Origin: Streptomyces sp. NRRL S-244
GTDB lineage: Bacteria; Actinomycetota; Actinomycetes; Streptomycetales; Streptomycetaceae
Direction of reading: 5' to 3'
DNA length: 64,000 nucleotides
Assembly (NCBI RefSeq): GCF_000717915.1
Contig: NZ_JOCX01000002.1
Coordinates: 248,001 to 312,000, forward strand
Shown one piece after another: positions 43,703 to 51,685 of this stretch (positions are counted from its first letter, which is position 1; the number at the start of each line of letters is the position of its first letter). Position numbers and translations under genes: made by a program. The notes beneath the pieces were generated by a model. The model saw only the letters and a program-made list of their open reading frames with translations, did not search any database and had not been told where the DNA came from.

Positions 43703-44443
43703 TCACCTTTCGAGGGGAACGGCTTCGCTCCAGACCTTCTCGAAGCTCAGCTGATATGTCGAGACCAGTTCGGCGCCCGCTACTCGGCGCAGGTGGAGGA
43801 CTGGGGTCAGTGGCGCGCTTACCCCGTACACCTGCGTATTCACTAGCCACTCGTCATCCGAGCGGTACAGCGAGTTGTGCAAGGTCGACCTGTGCTGACG
43901 AAACTCGATCCCCGGCACTGAGTAGAGCGGGCGGTACAGCTTCATGACCTCCCGGACTTTGTAGGCAACCCCCTCTCCGATCTCCTCTTCCTCGCCGCGG
44001 CGCTGGATCTCCGGACTTTCAGGGTCTCCGAGCAAGATACGTGCCCGGACTCCCTCGGCTGCTTTCAGCCTGAGGAGCTTTGCCCATCGCGGGTTCTCGG
44101 CGAGGAACACGCCTGCGTGCACCAGTACGCCGATTTCGCGCTCAGCCCTGCCGAACATCTGGAGCCATAGCTCGGCCGGCACGTAGGACCGGTGCGGGTA
44201 CACCTTCAAGACCTCGGCGTCGGCAGCGTCCTTGCGCTGGGAGTCGGGTAGACCCTCCGGCCACAGGTACGACTCGTCCTCATGCAGCATCGCCGCGATG
44301 GCGAGGCGATGGCGGCGGTACGGCGCCCGCCCTTTCGTGATCCAGCGCTCCACGGTCTTGGGGTCCACCCCGACGTGCTCTGCCAGGGCTTCCACGTTGA
44401 TGCCTTGCGTCAGCATTGCGGATCGCAGCCGCTCGTTAGCCAT
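43703..44443 (-). CDS. XRE-type regulator with PLD-like C-terminal domain
   Basis: A 246-residue protein. The HTH (1-60) contains GINVEALAEHVGVDPKTVER and WITKGRAPYRRHRLAIA. The C-terminal part (about 85-240) resembles the phospholipase D-like nucleotide/ligand domain of AICE XRE proteins, with WLQMFGRAEREIGVLVHAG and RARILLGDP. The canonical HxK pair is not evident. Tandem CCAGGGACGT copies lie directly upstream, so it is probably autoregulated. It is cotranscribed with pif-like Nudix. Confidence 0.8.
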   Translation of the reverse strand: MANERLRSAMLTQGINVEALAEHVGVDPKTVERWITKGRAPYRRHRLAIAAMLHEDESYLWPEGLPDSQRKDAADAEVLKVYPHRSYVPAELWLQMFGRAEREIGVLVHAGVFLAENPRWAKLLRLKAAEGVRARILLGDPESPEIQRRGEEEEIGEGVAYKVREVMKLYRPLYSVPGIEFRQHRSTLHNSLYRSDDEWLVNTQVYGVSAPLTPVLHLRRVAGAELVSTYQLSFEKVWSEAVPLER

Positions 44444-44450
44444 CCCACCC

Positions 44451-44520
44451 CCAGGGACGTCCAGGGACGTACTCGACCTGCGGAACGCTACCGAGGACGT
44501 CCCAAGTCGTCCAGGGACGT
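44451..44520. promoter_or_regulatory. CCAGGGACGT repeat array (operator candidates)
   Basis: Copies at 44451, 44461 and 44511, with a related GAGGACGTCCC at about 44494. Each junction makes the palindrome GGACGTCC. They start 7 bp upstream of the XRE/PLD gene, which fits an autorepressor operator array. Confidence 0.6.
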
Positions 44521-45249
44521 GGTGACTTCGTCCCGCCCGTCAGCGGCACTCTGATGACACATCACACGGAGCCCCGGTTGAGCGAGGAGCTTGACAAGCG
44601 CAATCAGGGCCGCCACTGTGAGAGACATGTTCAAGCATGTATCGCATGCTGGATCGGGGCCATTTCCACGCTCTGACCTGCATTGATACCTGCGACGAGC
44701 TGTGCCCGGAGGAAAGCCCCAGGGGGTGAGTACGAAGGCAGCGTCCGTTCCTTAAGAACTCAACAGCGTGTCAAGTGAGACGAGACGGGACGTGATCCCC
44801 GTCCCCATGGCGACGGGCAGTCGTCGGCGGCAACACCTTCTCTTGCGTGCTGGCTCTGGAGAACGCCCCGCTTCCAAGGGGGTGCCACCCGGTATGCGCC
44901 GCCCTGCTGGCGTCAGAGCAGTGACGATGACGCACCCGACTCTCAGGCTCGGGACCGGCACACCGCGGCAACGGTGCGCCGGCGAAGCCTCGCCCCTCCG
45001 TCCTGGAGGCTGCTGTGCTTCTTCCACATCTCGGGGCGCTGGCCGTACTGGACCGGTACGGCCAGCCACGCCCCCCGCGTCGCCGTACGACCGCCGCGCG
45101 AGACGGATCGGGCTCGACCCGGTACCCATCGTGCGGCCCTCACACCCTCCGCAGCGCTCACAGCGCTGCGGCCGGTTGCCTCCTCCGCCCGTCATGTACG
45201 GGCGGGGCGTGGGGAGCCGCGGAGCCCGGGCTTCACCCCTCCCGGGGCT
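44521..45249. other. Structured non-coding region before the transfer operon
   Basis: About 730 bp without a convincing gene. Two clean hairpins are present: 45039-45065 (CTGGCCGTAC with a 7-base loop) and 45185-45205 (CCGCCCGT, loop CATGT). It may contain promoters or a cis-acting transfer or replication element; nothing fixes this. Confidence 0.5.
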
Positions 45250-45279
45250 GGTCGCCTCTCGCCAAAGACCGCGACCGCC
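45250..45279. repeat. Duplicated 30-bp hairpin element, copy 1
   Basis: Thirty bases identical to 51615-51644 and able to pair GGTCGC with GCGACC. Each copy precedes an AICE gene start, here by 31 bp before 45311, and is followed by a shared TCCCTTCGAC and GGAGA. Probably a conserved 5' UTR element. Confidence 0.7.
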
Positions 45280-45310
45280 TCGGAGTCCCTTCGACTTCAG
45301 GAGAACAGTG

Positions 45311-45604
45311 ATGCGTACGTACATCGGCGGCCAGGAGGCCGTCAGCGTGGATGAGTTCATTGAACTGGCCCTGGGTACCCCGCTGGAGCTGTGGCTCGGG
45401 GAGGAGGGCGAGACCGAGGAGGAGCGTGCGGCCCGCCTGGACGCGGCCCGTGACATCCTCGCCGAGAACCCCGATCTGCCGGACGACGTGAGCCGGGTCG
45501 CCGCCCAGGTGATCGAGGCCAACGCCCCGGAGCTGTTCAACGTCATCCCCTTGACGCGGCGGCCTGCCGGCCGTCGTGCGGCCCGCAAGGGGGCTGCGGC
45601 ATGA
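45311..45604 (+). CDS. Small AICE protein, family not recognised (97 aa)
   Basis: A 97-residue protein with no hydrophobic segment. It opens MRTYIGGQEAVSVDEFIELA, has an acidic GEEGETEEERAARLDAARD helix and ends in a basic RRPAGRRAARKGAAA tail. It starts the operon of four tightly linked genes running to 47668; its stop overlaps the GGDEF start as ATGA. Function unknown. Confidence 0.75.
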   Translation: MRTYIGGQEAVSVDEFIELALGTPLELWLGEEGETEEERAARLDAARDILAENPDLPDDVSRVAAQVIEANAPELFNVIPLTRRPAGRRAARKGAAA

Positions 45605-46275
45605 GCCACACCCTGACGGCCTTGTCCGCTGCGCTGCCGGTCGCGGCCGGATGGTCCGCCCACGGTTTCCGGCTGCGGCGCCGGATCGATGCCGCCCGCC
45701 GTGACCCGCTCACGGGCCTCTGGACCCGCGCCCCGTTCGAGGAGCGGGCGCGCAAGTCCCTGACTCGCGGTCGGCAGCGCGCCGTCTACGTCATGGATCT
45801 CAACTGGTTCAAGCAGATCAACGACCGGTTCGGGCACGCTGCGGGAGACGCCGTCATCCGGGCGACCGGCGAGCGCCTGGCCCGCTGGGCGGCCGATCAC
45901 GCCGGGGTCGCTGGGCGGCTCGGTGGAGATGAGTTCGCCGCAGTGACTGACGTGTGCGGTGAAGCGGACACGGTGACTGACAACCTCAGCGCCAAGGTGC
46001 TGGATCTCCTTCACCGGCTCGAACAGCCGGTGGTCTTCGACGGTCGCCCCATTGGCGTACATGTCTCGGTCGGAGCGGTCCGCTACTGGCGCGACACCGC
46101 CGATCTGTCGGCCTTGCTCCGGCTGGCGGACGAACACATGTACATGGCCAAGCGGGAGGGTGGGGGCGCCAGCCTCGCCCCGCGGTTCCCGACCAAGCCG
46201 CAGAGCGAGACGGTTAACGGTCGCCGCGCCGGCCGTCGCGGCACCGCGACCACCGGGACGGAGACGGTCGCATGA
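45601..46275 (+). CDS. GGDEF-domain protein (predicted diguanylate cyclase)
   Basis: A 224-residue protein. The A-site LGGDEFAAV (GGDEF at 108-112) and the metal/GTP-binding DLNWFKQINDRFGHAAGD (about 66-83) are intact, so synthesis of c-di-GMP is plausible. No inhibitory RxxD is found five residues before the GGDEF. The N-terminus has a weak hydrophobic stretch (6-20) but no clear sensor. It overlaps both neighbours by 4 bases. c-di-GMP controls Streptomyces development through BldD, so the element might influence its host; that is inference. Confidence 0.88.
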   Translation: MSHTLTALSAALPVAAGWSAHGFRLRRRIDAARRDPLTGLWTRAPFEERARKSLTRGRQRAVYVMDLNWFKQINDRFGHAAGDAVIRATGERLARWAADHAGVAGRLGGDEFAAVTDVCGEADTVTDNLSAKVLDLLHRLEQPVVFDGRPIGVHVSVGAVRYWRDTADLSALLRLADEHMYMAKREGGGASLAPRFPTKPQSETVNGRRAGRRGTATTGTETVA

Positions 46276-47267
46276 ACGGTGTTCAGATCCGTTCAGCAGA
46301 GCGCGCGCTGTCCGTCGGCACGTGGCTGATCGTGTCCGGGGCGATGCTGTATTCCGTCCTCACGGTCACTCCGCTGATGACCGCGCACACTTCGGCTGAG
46401 TGGCGCTGGACCGCCCCGATCCTGCCCCTGGTGGTAGACGCGGCGGTAGTGATCGTGGTCCGCCTCGACTCCGTTCTAGCCCGCCTCGGCGGGCACGGCG
46501 GACGGTGGCCGATCGCACTGCGCTGGATGACCGGCGGCATGACCCTGGCCCTTAACGTCGCGGACTCTGCCCTGCAAGGAGACCTGGTCGGGGTCGCGGT
46601 CCACTCCGTCGCCCCGCTCCTCCTCATCGTCACCGCTGAGACCGGACTCGCCTACCGGCGGGCCATCACCGCCGCCTTGAACGCGCTGAAGGCGGAGCAG
46701 CGGGCTGAGCAGGAAGCGCGTCAGCGGGCTGCCTTCGACCGTGAGGAGCGGGCGGAGCAGCGTGAGCGTGATCGGCGCGAGCACGAGGCAGGGTTGGCCC
46801 GTGAACAGCGAGACCACGAGGCCCGGTTGGCCCGTGAACGCGCTGAACACGACGAGCGCGCACGGCGCGAGGAACGCGAGCGTGAAGAGGCCCGCGAGGC
46901 CCGGGAGCGGGCCGAGCGTGAACGTGTCCAGCGTGAGCGTGAACACGAGCAGCAGCAGCGTGAACGCCGTGAACGCGAAGAGGCCCACCGGCGCGAGCAG
47001 CAGCAGCGCGAGCGGGCCGAGCGTGAACGTCGTGAACAGACCGAGCGGGCGGAACGGACGGAGCGTGAACGCGCCGCCCTGCTGGCCGCCGGCCCTGCCA
47101 CCGAGAAGCTGCCGGAGGCCCGGGCCCGTCAGATCGTGCTTGCCGCCTACTCGGCAGAGCTGCCCGTGCGGGCTGCGGTCGAGCTGACCGGCTGGTCGCT
47201 CGGTTGGGTCTCCTCCCGCTACAGCGAACTGCGTCAGAGCCAGCCTGAGGCTGCGAGGGCCGCCTGA
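46272..47267 (+). CDS. DUF2637-type membrane protein with long charged coiled coil
   Basis: A 331-residue protein. Four hydrophobic segments (about 14-34, 41-62, 80-100, 105-128) match DUF2637. Residues about 130-280 are an almost uninterrupted Arg/Glu/Gln coiled coil of REREEAREARERAERER type. The C-terminus (285-331) is an HTH-like segment with VRAAVELTGWSLGWVSSRYSE, which could bind DNA. Such proteins are frequent in AICEs and may act in intermycelial spread. It overlaps the downstream gene by 1 base. Confidence 0.8.
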   Translation: MNGVQIRSAERALSVGTWLIVSGAMLYSVLTVTPLMTAHTSAEWRWTAPILPLVVDAAVVIVVRLDSVLARLGGHGGRWPIALRWMTGGMTLALNVADSALQGDLVGVAVHSVAPLLLIVTAETGLAYRRAITAALNALKAEQRAEQEARQRAAFDREERAEQRERDRREHEAGLAREQRDHEARLARERAEHDERARREEREREEAREARERAERERVQREREHEQQQRERREREEAHRREQQQRERAERERREQTERAERTERERAALLAAGPATEKLPEARARQIVLAAYSAELPVRAAVELTGWSLGWVSSRYSELRQSQPEAARAA

Positions 47268-47668
47268 TGTCGGCGCTGACGTTCGCCAAGTGCTTCGACC
47301 CGGACGGCGCCCGATTCGGGATCCCGACCTATCCGTGGCGCCTGGCCCCCGAGGGCCTGGCCACCCGTCGGCAGCTCCGCGCCGAGGGGTTACGCCCTGG
47401 TGGTCAGCCGGTCGCCGCGCAGCTGCTGCGGCCCCGGTTCCGCCGTGAGCCGCTGGTGGCCTACCTCTACCGCGTCGACCGGGCCAAGCCGGTCCGGCCG
47501 ATGACCTCACGCAAGTGGGGCGCGCTCGCTCTGGCGATGCTCGCCCGCCGCACCTGCCCCGCCTGCCAGACCGACGCCGGATACGTCATCCCGGCCTCGC
47601 TCGGCATGTGCGTGACCTGCGCCTACCCCGATGAAGGTCACACAAGAGGTAGAAATCCTGCCCCTTAG
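47267..47668 (+). CDS. RRQRL-motif zinc-binding-like AICE protein
   Basis: A 133-residue protein. An N-terminal WRLAPEGLATRRQLRAEGLRPGG segment fits the so-called RRQRL-type proteins of Streptomyces mobile elements. The C-terminus has a Cys4 zinc site, RRTCPACQTDAG then MCVTCAYPDE. Probably a small transfer or regulatory protein. It is the last gene of the coupled run starting at 45311. Confidence 0.75.
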   Translation: MSALTFAKCFDPDGARFGIPTYPWRLAPEGLATRRQLRAEGLRPGGQPVAAQLLRPRFRREPLVAYLYRVDRAKPVRPMTSRKWGALALAMLARRTCPACQTDAGYVIPASLGMCVTCAYPDEGHTRGRNPAP

Positions 47669-47796
47669 CGACGGGGTAGGAACGCTACCCCTTGTTGCCC
47701 CATCCGGGGCTGACCATCGATCACACGGGCCCGGCCGCTCACCTCTCACAGCAGTCGGCCAGGCCCGCTATTCCCTCGCTCTGGAAGGAAGCTCCA

Positions 47797-50004
47797 GTGA
47801 AGCACCCTGACAATGAGCACGACTCCAACCGTCCCGAGGCCGAGGTCACCGGCTTCGGCAGCAACCTGGGCGCCGAGGTAGTCGACCTCGGCAAGGCCCG
47901 CTCCGCCCGTACTGGGCCGGACGACCACTCAACCGACCCCGAGCCCGGTGGGTTGGCCGATGGATCCGGTGACCCGGCGGCCCGCCTGCTGGTTGACGGA
48001 CCGGATCTGAAGGGGCCCGGGTGCCTCGGCCGTCTGATGGGCGCGCGCCGACGGGCGATCGTGCCTGCCTGGCTGAGGTCCACCGCAGAGCTGAAGACGG
48101 CCGCCGCGTGGGTGGCCGGGCACTACGGGCACATGATCGGCTTCCACGTGTTCCGCTCCCCGGTCTACGCCGCCCGCCTCGCGCTCCAGTCCCCGCGCGG
48201 GGCCGCGAAGTTCATCGGCGGAACGATGCGGTGGGTCGCCGACAAGGAGGGTGAGCCGGTCCGCCTGGCAATGGTGCAGAAAGAGGACGCGGCCACCTAT
48301 CTGAAGCTGTCGCGGCAGCGTGACGGCCGGGTCCGCCTGCGGACCCTGGTCATGCTCCTCGCGTCCGTGATTGGCCTCGGCGCGGCGCTGGCCCTGTACG
48401 TGATGGCCCCGGCCTGGCTGATGGCCGTCTCGGTCAGCGCGCTCGTGCTGGCCCTCGGCTACACCGGAGAGGCGCCGGACGCGCCGGTCATCCACCGTGC
48501 GGTGGAGCTGGCCAAGGTCCAGAAGCTCACTTCGGACATCGTCCTGCGGGCTCTGGCGGCTCTGTCGATCTCGCAGATCAACCAGGCGATCGCCAAGGGC
48601 CGGGACGGGTTCGTGTTCACCGCCCCGATCACCCGCGACGGCCCCGGCTGGCGCGCCGAGGGCGACCTCCCCTACGGCGTCACCGTCTCCGATGTGATGG
48701 ACCGCCGTGACCGCCTCGCTTCCGGTCTGCGCCGACCGCTGGGCTGTGTGTGGCCCGAGGCCGTCCCCGACGAGCACACCGGCCGCCTGGTGCTGTGGGT
48801 CGGAGACCAGGACATGTCCAAGGCACAGCAGCCGGTATGGCCGCTGGCCAAGGCGGGCAGCGTGGATCTCTTCAAGCCGACCGCGTTCGGCACCGACCAG
48901 CGCGGACGCTGGGTGGAGATGTCCCTCATGTACATCTCCGGGATCGTCGGAGCCATCCCGCGGATGGGCAAGACCTTCCTGCTCCGCCTGCTGCTCCTGA
49001 TTGCCGCCCTGGACCCGCGGGCGGAGCTGCACACCTATGACCTGAAGGGGACCGGCGACCTGGACCCGGTCGGAGACAAGTGCTCCCACCGCCACCAGGC
49101 CGGAGAGGACGACGAGAACATCGAGTACGCCATCAAGGACATGCGGGCCCTGCGCGAGGAACTGCGCCGCCGCGCCAAGATGATCCGCTCCCTGCCCCGC
49201 GACATCTGCCCGGAGTCCAAGGTCACCTCGGAGCTGGCCAGCAAGAAGTCGCTCGGCCTGCACCCGATCGTGATCGGCGTGGACGAGTGTCAGGTCTGGT
49301 TCGAGCACCCCAAGTACGGGGGCGAGTTCGAGGAGATCTGCACCGACCTGGTCAAGCGCGGCCCCGCCACCGGAATCACCCTGCTGCTGGCCACCCAGCG
49401 CCCTGACTCCAAGTCTCTGCCGACCGGGATCAGCGCGAACGCCTCCACCCGGTTCTGCATGAAGGTCATGGGCCAGATCGAGAACGACATGGTCCTGGGC
49501 ACCGGCTCGTACAAGCGCGGCATCCGAGCGACCATGTTCGCCTGGGGTGACAAGGGCATCCACTACTTCGTGGGTGAGGGCAACGACGCCCGGATCGTCC
49601 GCTCCGTCTACGTGGACGCGCCCGCCGCCGAGACGATCGCCAACCGGGCTCGCCGCATCCGCGAGGACGCCGGCACTCTCACCGGCCACGCCCTCGGCGA
49701 GACCCCCGAGGCCGAGACCGCCACCGCGTACGACCTCCTCGCCGACATCCTCGCCGTCGTCCCCGCCGAGGAGCCCAAGGTCTGGTCGGAAACCGTCGTG
49801 GCCCGTCTCGCCGAGCTGCGGCCGGAGGTCTACGGCGGGTGGGAGCCTGAGCAGCTGGCCTACACCCTCAAGCCGCACGGCATCCCCACCGGTCAGGTCT
49901 GGGGCAAGACCGACGAAGGCAAGGGCGCCAACCGGCGCGGCATCGAGCGTGCCAAGGTCACCGCTGTTGTAGCGGAGCGTGACGGAAAGCGGGACGCGGG
50001 CTAG
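47797..50004 (+). CDS. FtsK/SpoIIIE-type conjugal transfer ATPase (TraSA-like)
   Basis: A 735-residue DNA translocase. Two hydrophobic stretches near 180-220 precede the motor. Walker A is in AIPRMGKTFLLR (K392), shorter than the usual GxxGxGKS, and Walker B is IVIGVDECQVWF (D496-E497), with RPATG/ATQRPDS sensor-like segments after it. AICEs transfer double-stranded DNA with a single FtsK-like protein, so this is the key conjugation gene. GTG 47797 with GGAAGG is preferred to an upstream start at 47692. It heads an operon with the small genes that follow. Confidence 0.92.
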   Translation: MKHPDNEHDSNRPEAEVTGFGSNLGAEVVDLGKARSARTGPDDHSTDPEPGGLADGSGDPAARLLVDGPDLKGPGCLGRLMGARRRAIVPAWLRSTAELKTAAAWVAGHYGHMIGFHVFRSPVYAARLALQSPRGAAKFIGGTMRWVADKEGEPVRLAMVQKEDAATYLKLSRQRDGRVRLRTLVMLLASVIGLGAALALYVMAPAWLMAVSVSALVLALGYTGEAPDAPVIHRAVELAKVQKLTSDIVLRALAALSISQINQAIAKGRDGFVFTAPITRDGPGWRAEGDLPYGVTVSDVMDRRDRLASGLRRPLGCVWPEAVPDEHTGRLVLWVGDQDMSKAQQPVWPLAKAGSVDLFKPTAFGTDQRGRWVEMSLMYISGIVGAIPRMGKTFLLRLLLLIAALDPRAELHTYDLKGTGDLDPVGDKCSHRHQAGEDDENIEYAIKDMRALREELRRRAKMIRSLPRDICPESKVTSELASKKSLGLHPIVIGVDECQVWFEHPKYGGEFEEICTDLVKRGPATGITLLLATQRPDSKSLPTGISANASTRFCMKVMGQIENDMVLGTGSYKRGIRATMFAWGDKGIHYFVGEGNDARIVRSVYVDAPAAETIANRARRIREDAGTLTGHALGETPEAETATAYDLLADILAVVPAEEPKVWSETVVARLAELRPEVYGGWEPEQLAYTLKPHGIPTGQVWGKTDEGKGANRRGIERAKVTAVVAERDGKRDAG

Positions 50005-50015
50005 CCCGATCCGCA

Positions 50016-50105
50016 GCTAGACCTAGCAGAACACCCCGCTAGGTCTAGCACCGCGCCTAGCGATCAAAGCAATCCCTGATCAGGCCACTAGTTCTCTAGT
50101 GGCCT
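50016..50105. repeat. Two CTAG-rich perfect hairpins after traSA
   Basis: Hairpin A pairs 50016-50027 (GCTAGACCTAGC) with 50038-50049. Hairpin B pairs 50082-50091 (AGGCCACTAG) with 50096-50105 through a TTCT loop. They could be terminators, or the cis-acting transfer locus. CTAG is otherwise rare in such genomes. Confidence 0.6.
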
Positions 50106-50143
50106 GCCCCTTGCATGCCCAGAAACAGCCTGGGAGGCCCCTT

Positions 50144-50395
50144 GTGACCCTCGCCCTCACCGCTAGCCTGCTCGCCCTCGTGTTCACGCTCGGTTACGCC
50201 GGACTGTGTGCGGTCTCTCCGTTCGGGAACTGCCGCAAGTGCCGCGGCTTCGGCTACGCCCTCAAGAAGGACCGCCGCGGGCGCCTCAAGCCCGGCAAGA
50301 CCTGCCGCCGCTGCCGAGGCGACCGCAAGCGCATACGCGTCGGCCGCCACCTCTACAACGTCGCCATGCGCCTGCACCGCGACGGCACCCGCTAA
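50144..50395 (+). CDS. Small membrane-anchored zinc-finger-like protein (83 aa)
   Basis: A GTG start at 50144, preceded by GGGAGG. One hydrophobic N-terminal segment (LALTASLLALVFTLGYAG) anchors it. Two CxxC pairs, NCRKCRGFG and TCRRCRGD, separated by a basic KKDRRGRLKPGK loop, form a DnaJ-like zinc motif. Typical of small AICE transfer/spread genes. Function unknown. Confidence 0.75.
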   Translation: MTLALTASLLALVFTLGYAGLCAVSPFGNCRKCRGFGYALKKDRRGRLKPGKTCRRCRGDRKRIRVGRHLYNVAMRLHRDGTR

Positions 50396-50427
50396 CCCCC
50401 ACCCGACCTCACCGACTGGAGCACTCC

Positions 50428-50622
50428 ATGGGCTTCACGATCTCCGCCGTACTGCTCTTCGGCATCGCCTCGTTCTTCGTCCTCAAGACCAAAGCCGCCG
50501 GGGCCGGGGCCGCGATCGTCCTGTTCCTCTTCGGGTTCTTCACCGCCGGGACCGGCGCGTACGAGCCCATCACCAACCTCGTGCAGTCCGCCGCCACCGC
50601 CCTCACCGACATCGCCGAGTAG
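50428..50622 (+). CDS. Small hydrophobic AICE protein (64 aa)
   Basis: A 64-residue protein with two hydrophobic segments (ISAVLLFGIASFFVL and AAIVLFLFGFFTAGTG). It sits in a compact series after traSA with 32 bp on the left and 12 bp on the right. Position and character fit a spread (Spd) membrane protein; sequence alone does not prove it. Confidence 0.75.
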   Translation: MGFTISAVLLFGIASFFVLKTKAAGAGAAIVLFLFGFFTAGTGAYEPITNLVQSAATALTDIAE

Positions 50623-50634
50623 GGAGCCACCACC

Positions 50635-51081
50635 GTGAAGCACCGCCCCGCCCGCCGGGAGACCACCGAGACCTACCGCCCTGTCCCCCTGATCCCCGCC
50701 AACCCGCCCGCCGTCCAGCAGCCGCACACGCTCCCGGACGTCCAGACGATCCAGCTCCCCGACGGCCGCCTCATCACCGGCTACGCCATCGCCCCCACCA
50801 AAGCCCCCGAGCCCATCGCCGAGCGGCCGGCCATCAACCCGCTCGCCGTGAACATCGCCCTCGGCGGCATCGGCTTCGCCGCGGCCTGCGGCGGCCTGAT
50901 GCTCCTGACCACGTTCATCGCCGCGGTCGCCGCTCTCATTCAGCAGCTCGTCATCCTGGCCGCCGTCATCTTCGGCGGGTTCATCGCCGTCCAGGTCCTC
51001 GGCAACAACCCCGGCCGCGACGGCGGGACGGTCGTCAACATCCGCCGGGCCGTCTTCAAGCGCAACCACTTCCACCACTGA
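50635..51081 (+). CDS. SpdB-like membrane protein
   Basis: A 148-residue protein with a GTG start. A proline-rich N-terminal half (PVPLIPANPPAVQQPHTLP) is followed by two hydrophobic segments at about 78-100 and 103-121. It ends with a basic tail RRAVFKRNHFHH. It lies between other small transfer genes and most resembles the spread proteins of pSAM2-like elements. Confidence 0.7.
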   Translation: MKHRPARRETTETYRPVPLIPANPPAVQQPHTLPDVQTIQLPDGRLITGYAIAPTKAPEPIAERPAINPLAVNIALGGIGFAAACGGLMLLTTFIAAVAALIQQLVILAAVIFGGFIAVQVLGNNPGRDGGTVVNIRRAVFKRNHFHH

Positions 51082-51091
51082 AGGAGTCGCC

Positions 51092-51601
51092 GTGTTCGAG
51101 ATCCGCGTGATCTGTGCCCCTGCCGAGGCAGACAAGGTCACCCAGGCCCTCGCCGAGACGTTCACGACCGGTCCGGTCCGCCAGTACCCCACCCGCGACG
51201 GCGACCGCGTCCGCGTGTACGTCACCGCCGAGCAGCGGCTGAGTCACTGGCCGGCACCCGAGACCGCGTACGCCAAGGCCCCCAGCATCATCAGCGAGAT
51301 CGGATGGACCGCCCGTGGGGCCCGCGACTGCCTGCACGGCTTCCAGATACGCGAGTTGTGGCTCCGCAAAGCCGCGCTCCTGGACCGCATCGCCCTGGAC
51401 GGCGAGCGCCACCACGTCCCCGGAGATGCCGCGGCCCTCGCCGTCGAAGCGGCCCGGCGGCTGATGGATCTGGACGACGCCGCCGGGCTCGGACCCAGCG
51501 GCTACGCGGACGGGCCGTACACCCCGGACCACCCCGACAGCGTCCGTGAGCCCCGCGGTTACGTCCGCCAGGAGTACGCCATCTGGATCGGCAAGCAGTA
51601 G
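51092..51601 (+). CDS. AICE protein of unknown function (169 aa)
   Basis: A soluble 169-residue protein. The N-terminus MFEIRVICAPAEADKVTQAL continues as a beta-alpha-beta unit with YPTRDGDRVRVYVTA. The middle, ARDCLHGFQIRELWLRKAAL, is helical. I do not recognise the family, though similar proteins recur after spd genes in such elements. It ends the transfer operon just before the duplicated hairpin element. Confidence 0.75.
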   Translation: MFEIRVICAPAEADKVTQALAETFTTGPVRQYPTRDGDRVRVYVTAEQRLSHWPAPETAYAKAPSIISEIGWTARGARDCLHGFQIRELWLRKAALLDRIALDGERHHVPGDAAALAVEAARRLMDLDDAAGLGPSGYADGPYTPDHPDSVREPRGYVRQEYAIWIGKQ

Positions 51602-51614
51602 CTGTGCCCGGGGC

Positions 51615-51644
51615 GGTCGCCTCTCGCCAAAGACCGCGACCGCC
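51615..51644. repeat. Duplicated 30-bp hairpin element, copy 2
   Basis: Identical to 45250-45279, here extended to a GGCGGTCGC/GCGACCGCC stem. It lies 41 bp before the prim-pol gene, with the same downstream TCCCTTCGAC. The two copies suggest shared post-transcriptional or promoter-proximal control of two AICE operons. Confidence 0.7.
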
Positions 51645-51685
51645 CCGGTTCTCCGTCCCTTCGACAGAAACAGGAGACCACCAGC

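Noticed and set aside
46700..47090. Repeat element in the DUF2637 gene (GAGCGTGAACGC-like units)
   Set aside because: Explained by the Arg/Glu coiled coil coding; no separate mobile repeat.
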